Shown: positions 5,367 to 12,062 of the stretch, in pieces
How positions within the stretch are numbered: the stretch's first letter is position 1
How the letters are laid out: each line of letters opens with the position of its first letter
Assembly (NCBI GenBank): GCA_937928015.1
Contig: CALFXA010000143.1
Location: forward strand, 1 to 14,625
From: an uncultured Anaerolineales bacterium
Lineage (GTDB): Bacteria; Chloroflexota; Anaerolineae; Anaerolineales; Villigracilaceae
Direction: 5' to 3'
Length of the DNA stretch: 14,625 bases
Made by a program: the position numbers and the translations under genes
The notes under the pieces: generated by a model
Database searches by the model: none
Told to the model about the DNA's origin: nothing
The model's input: only the letters and a program-made list of their open reading frames with translations

Positions 5367-7073
5367 ATGAAATCTTCCTCGCGGTGGCCTACCGTTTTCT
5401 TTGACCTGCTTCTTTTGTCAGGATTGGCAGCGATATGGGTGGCCTTCGCCCCCATCCATATCGGCGGACAGGCTGCATACGTTATTGTAAATGGCATTAG
5501 CATGGAACCAGGTTATCACAGTGGAGACCTGGTCATTATTCACAAGGCGCAGTCCTATCAAGTGGGAGATGTAGTTACCTATCGTGACCCCGAAATGGGT
5601 GCTTATGTAATTCACCGTATTATCGAAGATCAGCAGAGTTACTTCGTTCTGAAAGGTGACAACAATTCCTGGCTCGATGCGTATCACCCAACACAAAACG
5701 AAATTATCGGTCGGCAATGGATTTATGTGCCAAAATTCGGCAAGCTCATGCAATGGCTTCGTACACCACTCAACCTATCCCTTGCCACCGCCATCCTGGG
5801 AGTATTTCTTATGACGAACATGATAATCAAGCCGTCTTCAGCCCAAGGTAAAAAAAGGCAGACCACCGCCTCAGAAGGACTATTGGAAGGCACATTCTAC
5901 CTTCTGGGTTTCTTGTTTCTCGGTTTTCTCGGCCTGTCCATCTTTGCATTTACCCGACCTGCCACGCGCGCAGCCGAGAATATCTCGTACCAACAAGAAA
6001 GTAATTATTTCTATTCGGCGGCAGGAACTCCTGGAGTTTACGACGCTGAAACAGTGCGCAGCGGCGAGCCGATCTTTCCAAAACTAACCTGTTTCCTCAA
6101 CGTCGGTTTTAACTACAACCTGTTGGGGAATCAATTCCAGAATATCCTGGGCAACCAGCAAATGTATGCCCGCATCTTGGATGAACAAAGTGGATGGCAG
6201 CGCACCATTCCAATGACTGCCACAGCTACGTTCACAGGCGGCTCCTTCTTCGCGGTGGCTCCGCTTGACCTGTGTCAGTTGACGTCATTGGTCACCATGG
6301 TGGAAAAAGAGACTGGCTTACGCGCCAATGCTTACACCGTCGAGATTGTGAATGAAATTGCCTTCACTGCTCTGGCAGAGGGACAGACCATCACCGGAAC
6401 ATCCGCCCCCACCCTGGTCTTCAAATTCGACAAAGTACATCTCTATCTCGCCAACACCGATCCAAATTCGGACCCAATGCATATCACCCAGAAAGGCACA
6501 GCCGCCAATACAAACCTTGAGGCAAATACCGTCTCATTTCTAGGCCTGCATCTCAGCATAAATTTCCTACGAACATTGGGGGTATTGGGATTGGGCCTCT
6601 CACTTCTTGGCCTGCTATTCCTGGGCTGGACCGCCGTCAGCACGGCCCGAAAGAGCGAAGAAATGCTTATCCGTCTACGGTACAGTTCATTATTGATGGA
6701 TGTGTACGAGCGCGGCCTAGATGCGACTCTGCCCGTGATCGATGTAACTTCCATTGACGATCTGGCCAGGATGGCCGAGCGGCAGAACACAATGATCATG
6801 CACATGAAGTTGAATTTCCTCCACTTCTATCTGGTCCAAAACAATGGGACGATGTATCGCTATGTATTGAGCGCGGGAAAAAGAGGGCTCCCTGACAAAG
6901 GGATAGTTACTCAAGAGATATTTGAATTCGTCCCTGAAAAGGATGATGACCGCTACGAAGTCGGCCCGCTCATTCCCTGGGAAGCAGCCGGCCAAACGAT
7001 CGAAACCAGATCATACAGCGTGAGCAGTCAGAATGTCGCAGAGACCAGAATGCTGGGAAGAATCAAACTATGA
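5367..7073 (+). CDS. SipW/S26B-type signal peptidase fused to a DUF5305-like region
   Basis: A 568-residue membrane protein. The N-terminal part (1-125) is a signal peptidase I of the archaeal/ER-like S26B type: a transmembrane anchor (about 9-29), catalytic Ser45 in NGISMEPGYHSGD, His83 in GAYVIHRI (where bacterial-type enzymes have Lys), and KGDNNSWLD (96-104) with the conserved Asp. Further helices follow at about 136-153 and 176-196. The extracytoplasmic region 205-390 (EPIFPKL, SGWQRTIP, FTGGSFFAVAPLDLCQL, TGLRANAYTVEI), the helix at 396-422 and the cytoplasmic tail (IDVTSIDDLARMAE, then NGTMYRYVLS) resemble DUF5305 proteins of haloarchaea, which often sit next to SipW-like peptidases; I state this from memory of the family pattern. 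Typical SipW proteins have about 190 residues. No good ribosome binding site precedes ATG, suggesting low translation. It should cleave its two secreted neighbours. Confidence 0.85.
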   Translation: MKSSSRWPTVFFDLLLLSGLAAIWVAFAPIHIGGQAAYVIVNGISMEPGYHSGDLVIIHKAQSYQVGDVVTYRDPEMGAYVIHRIIEDQQSYFVLKGDNNSWLDAYHPTQNEIIGRQWIYVPKFGKLMQWLRTPLNLSLATAILGVFLMTNMIIKPSSAQGKKRQTTASEGLLEGTFYLLGFLFLGFLGLSIFAFTRPATRAAENISYQQESNYFYSAAGTPGVYDAETVRSGEPIFPKLTCFLNVGFNYNLLGNQFQNILGNQQMYARILDEQSGWQRTIPMTATATFTGGSFFAVAPLDLCQLTSLVTMVEKETGLRANAYTVEIVNEIAFTALAEGQTITGTSAPTLVFKFDKVHLYLANTDPNSDPMHITQKGTAANTNLEANTVSFLGLHLSINFLRTLGVLGLGLSLLGLLFLGWTAVSTARKSEEMLIRLRYSSLLMDVYERGLDATLPVIDVTSIDDLARMAERQNTMIMHMKLNFLHFYLVQNNGTMYRYVLSAGKRGLPDKGIVTQEIFEFVPEKDDDRYEVGPLIPWEAAGQTIETRSYSVSSQNVAETRMLGRIKL

Positions 7074-7462
7074 AAAGTTTCTTCCCTCGGTTCATCCTCT
7101 TTGGCTTGTTCACACTCATCATCGTTAGTACGGCCACGGCATTTGCGGCGGGGATATCGGTATCCTCCACGAATGTAGACAGACGATCAATTGCTGTTAC
7201 CGCCGAGGACCTGAAACCCCCAGCGTGTGAAGGCATCCTGCTGGAGCATATCGTCAGCGGCTCGGGCACGTTTACAGGCACAAGCGGGAATGACCTGATT
7301 ATCGGGAGTCCCTATACAGACATTATCGATGGGCAAGGCGGGGATGACTGTATCCTCGGCGGAGGCGGAGACGACACCCTGCTCGGTAATGATGGCATCG
7401 ATATTTGCCTTGGCAACCAGGGCAACGACACATTCACAGATTGCGAGATGGCAGAGCAATAA
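7070..7462 (+). CDS. Small secreted RTX-type calcium-binding repeat protein
   Basis: A 130-residue exported protein. Signal peptide 1-27 ends ATAFAA, closely like that of the first gene of the operon. Residues 66-126 carry short glycine/aspartate nonapeptide repeats of the RTX (hemolysin-type) kind: GTSGNDLII, GGGGDDTLL, GNQGNDTF. These form a calcium-loaded beta-roll in known proteins. The segment VTAEDLKPPACEGILLEHIV (43-62) precedes the repeats, and four Cys (53, 94, 113, 125) could make disulfides outside the cell. The start codon overlaps the peptidase stop (ATGA), so it is translationally coupled and shares the riboswitch-controlled transcript. It is too short for a toxin and lacks a C-terminal type I secretion tail, so export by Sec and processing by the linked peptidase is likely. 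Confidence 0.88.
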   Translation: MKSFFPRFILFGLFTLIIVSTATAFAAGISVSSTNVDRRSIAVTAEDLKPPACEGILLEHIVSGSGTFTGTSGNDLIIGSPYTDIIDGQGGDDCILGGGGDDTLLGNDGIDICLGNQGNDTFTDCEMAEQ

Positions 7463-7589
7463 AAACATCTTGGCATTCAGGCGGGATTAAAAATCTTTCT
7501 TGCATTTGAATACACGCAATCAAGTAGACAAACCGCGGAGAAGATAAGGATTTTATAAGACATCCCTGCACCAAAGGGGTGGGCTGGTA

Positions 7590-7595
7590 TATAAT
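7590..7595 (+). promoter_or_regulatory. -10 element TATAAT of the first response regulator gene
   Basis: A perfect TATAAT in the otherwise featureless 168-nt gap after the RTX gene gives a predicted start near 7602 and a leader of about 29 nt. No -35 match is seen at 16-18 nt. No terminator is visible after the RTX gene, so read-through from the upstream operon is possible. Confidence 0.5.
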
Positions 7596-7605
7596 TTGGG
7601 GAGAA

Positions 7606-7638
7606 ATGGAGATATTACTGAAAATCCTTTATGGCTAA
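7606..7638 (+). other. Possible 10-codon leader ORF overlapping the response regulator start
   Basis: ATG at 7606 opens a 10-codon frame (MEILLKILYG) that stops with TAA at 7636-7638, overlapping the response regulator start (7631) in another frame. GGGGAG lies just 2 nt ahead, and the regulator ATG itself has no ribosome binding site, so coupled translation by stop and re-start is conceivable. Such short frames occur by chance, hence low confidence. Confidence 0.25.
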
Positions 7639-8005
7639 GATCCTGATTGCAGACGACGATAAAGACGCGACCGTGCTCATGGAAAGCATGCTGAAGGGAG
7701 AGGGGTATGAATTGTTCAGCACCAACAACAGCAGCCAGGTATTGGACCTGGCTCAGGAGATTCGCCCCGATCTAGTCCTGCTCGACCTGGCCATGCCTGA
7801 ACCAACGGGATTCCAGATCTGCCGCGCATTGCGCGAGGATCCCTCCTTCTTTATGACCCCCATCGTGATCGTCACTGCTCTGGGAGACCGCGATAGTTTC
7901 GTGGTGGCCTTTGGCGCAGGCGCGGATGGATACCTCATCAAGCCCGTGTTGGTCGAGAAGCTCCGCTCCACGGTGGCGAGTCTCATCAGCCATCATCACA
8001 AATAA
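7631..8005 (+). CDS. Receiver-only response regulator (CheY-like)
   Basis: A 124-residue single receiver domain without an output domain. The canonical residues are present: acidic triad Asp8-Asp9-Asp10, phospho-acceptor Asp52 (LVLLDLAMP), Thr82 (IVIVTAL) and Lys104 (GYLIKPV). Such proteins relay phosphate in two-component pathways or bind a partner when phosphorylated. No histidine kinase lies in the window, so the partner is unknown. The ATG lacks a clear Shine-Dalgarno sequence. A close relative follows at 8118, but with a promoter of its own. Confidence 0.94.
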   Translation: MAKILIADDDKDATVLMESMLKGEGYELFSTNNSSQVLDLAQEIRPDLVLLDLAMPEPTGFQICRALREDPSFFMTPIVIVTALGDRDSFVVAFGAGADGYLIKPVLVEKLRSTVASLISHHHK

Positions 8006-8041
8006 TTGACGATGTGGCTGGCGTATTGGTGGGGTTTCCTC

Positions 8042-8070
8042 TTGCCTTCCAAATTCTTTAATTGTATGAT
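8042..8070 (+). promoter_or_regulatory. Sigma70-type promoter of the second response regulator gene
   Basis: TTGCCT (8042-8047) and TATGAT (8065-8070) are separated by exactly 17 nt (4 of 6 and 5 of 6 matches to consensus). The predicted start is near 8077, with a leader of about 40 nt. Confidence 0.5.
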
Positions 8071-8117
8071 TATAGGCAACGTAAAATAGTCAGCCTTAGC
8101 AAACGCGGAGATTACTC

Positions 8118-8486
8118 ATGGCTAAAGTATTAATTGTGGACGATGACAAGGAAACCATCAGCTTATTGGAGCGGATCGTGGCGATCAAGGGGCATCAACC
8201 CTCATCAGCGACCAACAGCGTGAGTGCCGTGGAAACTGCCCATACCATCAACCCCGACGTCATCCTGATGGACATCTTGATGCCCGAGGTCAACGGTATT
8301 CAGTTGTGCAAAATCTTCAAGGCCATCCCCACCCTCAAACATATCCCGATCATCATCGTTTCGGCACTGAACGACTCAGGCAGCCAGCGCGACGCCATGA
8401 ACTCGGGCGCGAGTGATTTCATGTCCAAGCCTGTCAGCGCCGACATCCTCGCCCAGAAGATTCAAAACCTGGTAGCTGCCGCCTGA
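8118..8486 (+). CDS. Receiver-only response regulator (CheY-like)
   Basis: A 122-residue single receiver domain, similar in length and layout to its upstream neighbour: Asp8-Asp9-Asp10, phospho-acceptor Asp52 (VILMDILMP), Ser82 in place of Thr (IIIVSAL) and Lys104 (FMSKPV). Residues such as the LCK in GIQLCKIF parallel those of the neighbour (FQICRAL), suggesting a duplication. The ribosome binding site GGAG (8107-8110) lies 7 nt before ATG. The gene is followed at once by a strong terminator. The kinase and output partner are unknown. Confidence 0.94.
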   Translation: MAKVLIVDDDKETISLLERIVAIKGHQPSSATNSVSAVETAHTINPDVILMDILMPEVNGIQLCKIFKAIPTLKHIPIIIVSALNDSGSQRDAMNSGASDFMSKPVSADILAQKIQNLVAAA

Positions 8487-8504
8487 TCCCAACCTGGCAG
8501 TTCC

Positions 8505-8533
8505 CGCCCCCGACCTGCGTCGGGGGCGTTTTT
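8505..8533 (+). terminator. Intrinsic terminator after the response regulators
   Basis: CGCCCCCGAC (8505-8514) and GTCGGGGGCG (8519-8528) form a perfect 10-bp GC-rich stem with a CTGC loop, followed by TTTTT (8529-8533). It starts 19 nt after the stop codon. Confidence 0.93.
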
Positions 8534-8578
8534 ATCGGAGGCAGGATAATCGTCACGGCCAAAGGGGACGAATGCGCG

Positions 8579-8607
8579 TTGTCGTACGAGAAAAACGTCA
8601 CTATAGT
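8579..8607 (+). promoter_or_regulatory. Sigma70-type promoter of the iron-sulfur protein gene
   Basis: TTGTCG (8579-8584) and TATAGT (8602-8607) are separated by 17 nt, matching consensus at 4 and 5 of 6 positions. The predicted start is near 8614, 23 nt before the ATG. Confidence 0.55.
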
Positions 8608-8636
8608 GGGGGAAATCCAATTGCAGGCAGGCCGTC

Positions 8637-9917
8637 ATGTCTCATACCACCTTGAAATCTGGCTATACAGAACTTGTAGACCGTTTGAATCGCTTCCCGC
8701 AGGGGGCGCCGCCCTCTGAGAGTCTCTACAAGATTCTGCAAATGTTATTCAGTGAGCGCGAGGCGGGACTGGTGGCACTGCTGCCCATCAAGCCGTTCAC
8801 CGCCGAGCAGGCCAGCCGCGCCTGGAAGATGAACCTGACCGAGACGCGTAAAGTATTGGACGAGCTTTCCAGCCGCGCCATCCTGCTGGACATGGAACAG
8901 CACGGACAAACCACCTACGTGCTCCCGCCTCCGATGGCTGGTTTCTTCGAATTCTCGATGATGCGCGTGCGTGATGACGTGGACCAGCAGGTGCTGTCTG
9001 AACTCTTCCATCAATATCTGAACGTTGAGGAAGAATTCATCCGCGCGTTGTTCGTCAACGGCGAGACTCAACTCGGGCGGACCTTTGTCCAGGAGCCGAT
9101 GCTCTCGGAGGACAACGCCCTGCATGTGCTGGATTACGAACGCGCCAGCGAGATCATTCAGACCGCCAACCATCGCGGCGTTGGGACATGTTACTGCCGC
9201 CACAAGATGAGTCACCTGGACCGCGCCTGCCTCGCCCCGATGGACATCTGCATGACCTTCGGCGGCACCGCCCAATCGCTGACCCGTCACGGTTACGCGC
9301 GTGAGATCGATGCAAAAGAAGGCATGGACCTTCTGCAAGAGGCTTATGAAAACGGATTGGTGCAATTTGGCGAGAACGTGCGCCAGGATGTCAGCTTTAT
9401 TTGTAACTGCTGCGGGTGCTGTTGTGAGGCCATGACCGCCGCTCGCAGATTCGGCGTGTTGAATCCGATCCACACCACCAACTTCCTGCCCGCCATCGAT
9501 GAAACCTACTGTAACGGCTGCGGGAAATGCGTCACAGCTTGCCCTATCGAGGCCATGAGCCTAGTCTCGACCAACGACCCGCATCACCCGAAAATGAAGA
9601 AGGCCAAGGTGGACGAGAATGTCTGCCTGGGCTGCGGGGTGTGCGTCCGTGAGTGTGACAAGGGCAGCCTGTCGCTGCGGGAACGCGCCCAACGCGTAAT
9701 CACCCCTGTCAACTCGGTGCATCGCGTGGTGATGATGGCCGTCGAGCGCGGCGGACTCGAGGACCTGATCTTCGATAACCGCGCCATGTGGAATCACCGC
9801 GCGATGGCGGCCGTACTGGGAGCCGTGCTGCGCCTGCCGCCCATCCAGCGGACGCTGGCCAGCCAGCAGGTCAAGTCGCGCTATCTGGAAAATCTCATCA
9901 CCCGTTTCGCGAGTTAA
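8637..9917 (+). CDS. Multi-cluster 4Fe-4S protein with N-terminal helical region
   Basis: A 426-residue cytosolic protein without signal peptide or membrane helix. The N-terminal 100 residues include a winged-helix-like stretch (FTAEQASRAWKMNLTETRKVLDEL, near 54-77). The middle carries CYC at 185-187 with Cys198 and Cys205, and a striking CNCCGCCC cluster at 256-263. Two classical ferredoxin motifs follow: CxxCxxCxxxCP at Cys292, 295, 298, 302, and CxxCxxCxxxC at Cys330, 333, 336, 340. The C-terminal 80 residues are basic and helical. It must transfer electrons or sense redox, but reaction and partner are unknown; similar proteins are annotated only as 4Fe-4S binding proteins. It has its own promoter and no operon partner. 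Confidence 0.88.
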   Translation: MSHTTLKSGYTELVDRLNRFPQGAPPSESLYKILQMLFSEREAGLVALLPIKPFTAEQASRAWKMNLTETRKVLDELSSRAILLDMEQHGQTTYVLPPPMAGFFEFSMMRVRDDVDQQVLSELFHQYLNVEEEFIRALFVNGETQLGRTFVQEPMLSEDNALHVLDYERASEIIQTANHRGVGTCYCRHKMSHLDRACLAPMDICMTFGGTAQSLTRHGYAREIDAKEGMDLLQEAYENGLVQFGENVRQDVSFICNCCGCCCEAMTAARRFGVLNPIHTTNFLPAIDETYCNGCGKCVTACPIEAMSLVSTNDPHHPKMKKAKVDENVCLGCGVCVRECDKGSLSLRERAQRVITPVNSVHRVVMMAVERGGLEDLIFDNRAMWNHRAMAAVLGAVLRLPPIQRTLASQQVKSRYLENLITRFAS

Positions 9918-9974
9918 CTTCCTCTTCAAGAAGCACACACGGCAGTTCGATCCCCGTTTATCTTTCTTCTTCGG

Positions 9975-9980
9975 TACAAT
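9975..9980 (+). promoter_or_regulatory. -10 element for leaderless transcription of the thioesterase gene
   Basis: TACAAT is followed by CGGACC and then ATG at 9987, so the hexamer lies at -12 to -7 relative to the A of the start codon. There is no Shine-Dalgarno sequence. Transcription is predicted to begin at the start codon itself. Confidence 0.55.
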
Positions 9981-9986
9981 CGGACC

Positions 9987-10394
9987 ATGTCCATCTCACC
10001 TGTCTATTCCAAAACCATTCAGATTCCCGCCTCGGCTATCGACGAGAACGGACACGTCAATAACGTCACTTACGTGCAGTGGATGCAAGATATCGCCGTC
10101 GAGCACTACGCTGCGATTGGCGGCATCCAGGCCCAGGGTCCCGATGCGACCTGGGTGGTGCGTGAACACAAGATCGAATATCTGCTGCCTGCCTTCGAGG
10201 GTGAGGAGATCGAAATCCGCACCTGGGTGGAGGACATTCGCCGCGTGCGGTCGCTGCGCAAATATGAGTTTGTGCGGAAAGGAGATGGGAAGGTTTTAGT
10301 CAAAGGCGAGACGGACTGGGTCTTCGTGGAAGCCAAAACTGGCCGTCCACTCGCGATTCCCGAGCAAGTGGTGAACACTTTTTTACAGGCATAG
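9987..10394 (+). CDS. Hotdog-fold acyl-CoA thioesterase (4HBT family)
   Basis: A 135-residue thioesterase of the 4-hydroxybenzoyl-CoA thioesterase/YbgC-like type, hydrolysing acyl-CoA or acyl-ACP thioesters in the cytosol. The family signature DENGHVNNVTYVQWMQD (19-35) contains the catalytic Asp19 and the HVNN turn. WVVREHKIEYLLPAFEGEEIEIRTWV and the later VFVEAKTGRP segment match the hotdog strands. Length is normal. The substrate is not predictable. The ATG has no ribosome binding site but lies 6 nt after a -10 element, implying a leaderless message. It converges on the next gene, with only 8 nt between the two stop codons. Confidence 0.92.
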   Translation: MSISPVYSKTIQIPASAIDENGHVNNVTYVQWMQDIAVEHYAAIGGIQAQGPDATWVVREHKIEYLLPAFEGEEIEIRTWVEDIRRVRSLRKYEFVRKGDGKVLVKGETDWVFVEAKTGRPLAIPEQVVNTFLQA

Positions 10395-10402
10395 GGCCAA
10401 AA

Positions 10403-10828
10403 CTACTTGATGATCCCCAATTTCTCGAAGATCGCTTCCCATACGTTCTGCATGCCTTTCAGGCTGCCCACGATCATGGCAATCCCGAGTAACAAACTTC
10501 CCAAAAATCCGCCTCCGTTCGAGGCAAAGTAAATTATGAGGGCATGAGAATTGGCAAGATATATTTGGACGACCTGCCCCACAGAGGAAAGAATGATGGC
10601 TATTCCCGTGCCAAACGTGACCAGCGCCAAAAGCGTTAGCAACGGGCTTTGAGCCAGCGCAATCTTATTCTCGTTCTCAGCCGCCAGGCGGTGGACATAG
10701 GCCTCCACTTCCTCCCAAGTTAAGCCCGTCTTTTCACATACTTCCATCACAATATCATCCACATCATGGACGTCCGCCAGGTCGTCCAGTATCTTCGTTG
10801 TCAGTTCCTGTGAAATTTCAATGGGCAT
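10403..10828 (-). CDS. Hypothetical two-helix membrane protein with acidic N-terminal domain
   Basis: A 141-residue protein I cannot name. The first 50 residues are acidic and helical (LDDLADVHDVDDIVMEVCEKTGLTWEEVEAYV), like a small helical bundle; two hydrophobic stretches follow (about 62-90 and 106-124) with a short cytoplasmic-looking tail. Such two-helix proteins are common in Chloroflexota genomes. The ATG at 10826-10828 is supported by a weak AAGGG about 9 nt ahead, and TACGAT (10856-10851) is a possible -10 with a leader of about 16 nt. It lies just downstream of the glycosyltransferase gene on the same strand (31-nt gap), so some co-transcription is possible. Confidence 0.75.
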   Translation of the reverse strand: MPIEISQELTTKILDDLADVHDVDDIVMEVCEKTGLTWEEVEAYVHRLAAENENKIALAQSPLLTLLALVTFGTGIAIILSSVGQVVQIYLANSHALIIYFASNGGGFLGSLLLGIAMIVGSLKGMQNVWEAIFEKLGIIK

Positions 10829-10850
10829 GGCAAATCCCTTGGGACCTGGA

Positions 10851-10856
10851 ATCGTA
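10851..10856 (-). promoter_or_regulatory. Possible -10 element of the 141-residue membrane protein gene
   Basis: The minus strand reads TACGAT at 10856-10851, predicting a start near 10844. It falls between the glycosyltransferase stop and this gene. No -35 is seen. Weak evidence. Confidence 0.3.
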
Positions 10857-10859
10857 CAA

Positions 10860-12026
10860 TTACTCTGCCAGCAAACTTTGATATACCTTCAACAATTTCT
10901 TCTGTGACTCATGCCAGATGAACTTCGTCAGCGCGCGCTCCGAGGCGGATTGCGCCAGACGCTGCGATAGCTCGAAATCGTCCAACAGGGTCACAGCTTG
11001 GCGCGCCAGGTCGTCGGGGTCATTGGGCGAGAAGAGCAGCGCATCCACGTCTTCGCGGACCAACTCGCGCACGATGGGCATATTCGAGGCCAGCAGCGGA
11101 CGGGCGGCGGCCATGTATTCCAACACCTTGATCGGGCAGGCGCCCTGCGTCACATTGCGGTCGTTGAGTCCCAGCGGAGCGACGCAGATGTCCGCCTCAG
11201 CAATCAGCGCGGGGATGTCGTGATGCGGCACCGCGGGCTGGACAATGACGTGCTCCTCGACGCCCAGTTTGCGAATCTGCTTGGCCAGCATCTTGCGCTG
11301 ACGGGACCGTCCGCGCCCGATGATTTTTAGCTGGACTGGCCGTTTCTCCAGAATCCTCGGCAATGCCTTGACCACCACATCCAATCCCTGCCAGTCGGCC
11401 AGAGTGCCGATGTAGAGCAGCATGGGGACTCGCCCGTCGCGGACAGGCAGGGGCGTGGGAGAAAAATCCGAGGGGCTGACTCCGTTCGGGATGACGGTCA
11501 CCCGCCCGCGGTCCAGGCCGAGGGAGGCGATGTAATCGCGGGTCACGCGTGAGGGACAGATGATCGCGTCGCTCAGGTGCAGGGTCGCAATCTCCTGCTC
11601 CTTGATCTTTGCCAGCAGCGCGGAACCTAAGCCAGGATAGTGGTATTTCAACTCGATGGACGGCAGGCCGTTGACTTCGAAGAGCGTCTTGTAGTCGTGA
11701 CGTTTCCTCTGCCTCGCCAGGTGGAAGCCATCCCATACATTGCGGTAGTGGACCACGTCATAGTCGGGATGCAGGGCAACGTGCGCCGCCACCGCCCCGC
11801 CGAAATGCACGGCCCGCGCCAGGAAGTTTTGCGTCAGGTCCTGCGAGACGCGGGTGACGCGCGCGCCCGCGATAGTATCAACGGTGGGTAGAAGCCCGTC
11901 ATTGGGCGTGATAAGATGCACGTCAAAATTGGCGTTGACGAGACCGTGGATATTGTGCAAAATATGCGTCGAGGCCCCCTTGGGACTTGGTACAATATCG
12001 AAGGCTGTGTAAAGAACTTTAGGCAT
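10860..12026 (-). CDS. GT4-family glycosyltransferase
   Basis: A GT-B fold glycosyltransferase (388 residues from ATG) that transfers a sugar from an NDP-sugar, probably at the inner face of the membrane. The N-terminal acceptor domain begins LYTAFDIVPSPKGASTH (5-21). The donor domain shows VIPNGVSPSDF (178-188), LLYIGTLADWQGLDV (203-217), LKIIGRGRSR (233-242) and CPIKVLEYMAAARPLLAS (297-314) with Glu303; the first Glu of the usual EX7E pair is not obvious. Donor and acceptor are unknown. TTG at 12030-12032 is in frame, but ATG at 12026 is preferred because TATAAT ends exactly 6 nt before it, predicting a leaderless mRNA. No other envelope-sugar genes are nearby. Confidence 0.92.
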   Translation of the reverse strand: MPKVLYTAFDIVPSPKGASTHILHNIHGLVNANFDVHLITPNDGLLPTVDTIAGARVTRVSQDLTQNFLARAVHFGGAVAAHVALHPDYDVVHYRNVWDGFHLARQRKRHDYKTLFEVNGLPSIELKYHYPGLGSALLAKIKEQEIATLHLSDAIICPSRVTRDYIASLGLDRGRVTVIPNGVSPSDFSPTPLPVRDGRVPMLLYIGTLADWQGLDVVVKALPRILEKRPVQLKIIGRGRSRQRKMLAKQIRKLGVEEHVIVQPAVPHHDIPALIAEADICVAPLGLNDRNVTQGACPIKVLEYMAAARPLLASNMPIVRELVREDVDALLFSPNDPDDLARQAVTLLDDFELSQRLAQSASERALTKFIWHESQKKLLKVYQSLLAE

Positions 12027-12032
12027 TGGCAA

Positions 12033-12040
12033 ATTATAAG
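12033..12040. promoter_or_regulatory. Shared bidirectional -10 element
   Basis: ATTATAAG contains TATAAT on the minus strand (12038-12033), placed at -12 to -7 of the glycosyltransferase ATG. It also contains TATAAG on the plus strand (12035-12040), which would start a transcript near 12047, just before the AGAGGAG ribosome binding site of the plus-strand gene at 12063. One symmetrical TTATAA core could therefore serve both directions. No -35 elements are evident. Confidence 0.45.
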
Positions 12041-12062
12041 ACAGGAAGCCAGAGGAGAGAGC

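Noticed and set aside
8745..9473. 242-codon minus-strand frame opposite the iron-sulfur protein
   Set aside because: Antisense shadow of a gene with clear ferredoxin motifs; no start signals and low-complexity composition.
10855..10860. Plus-strand TACAAT as a promoter
   Set aside because: No plus-strand gene follows it; it points into the antisense of the glycosyltransferase gene.
11916..12062. N-terminal extension of the 314-residue membrane protein
   Set aside because: It would overlap the divergent glycosyltransferase start; the strong AGAGGAG just before 12063 and a hydrophobic start there fit better.
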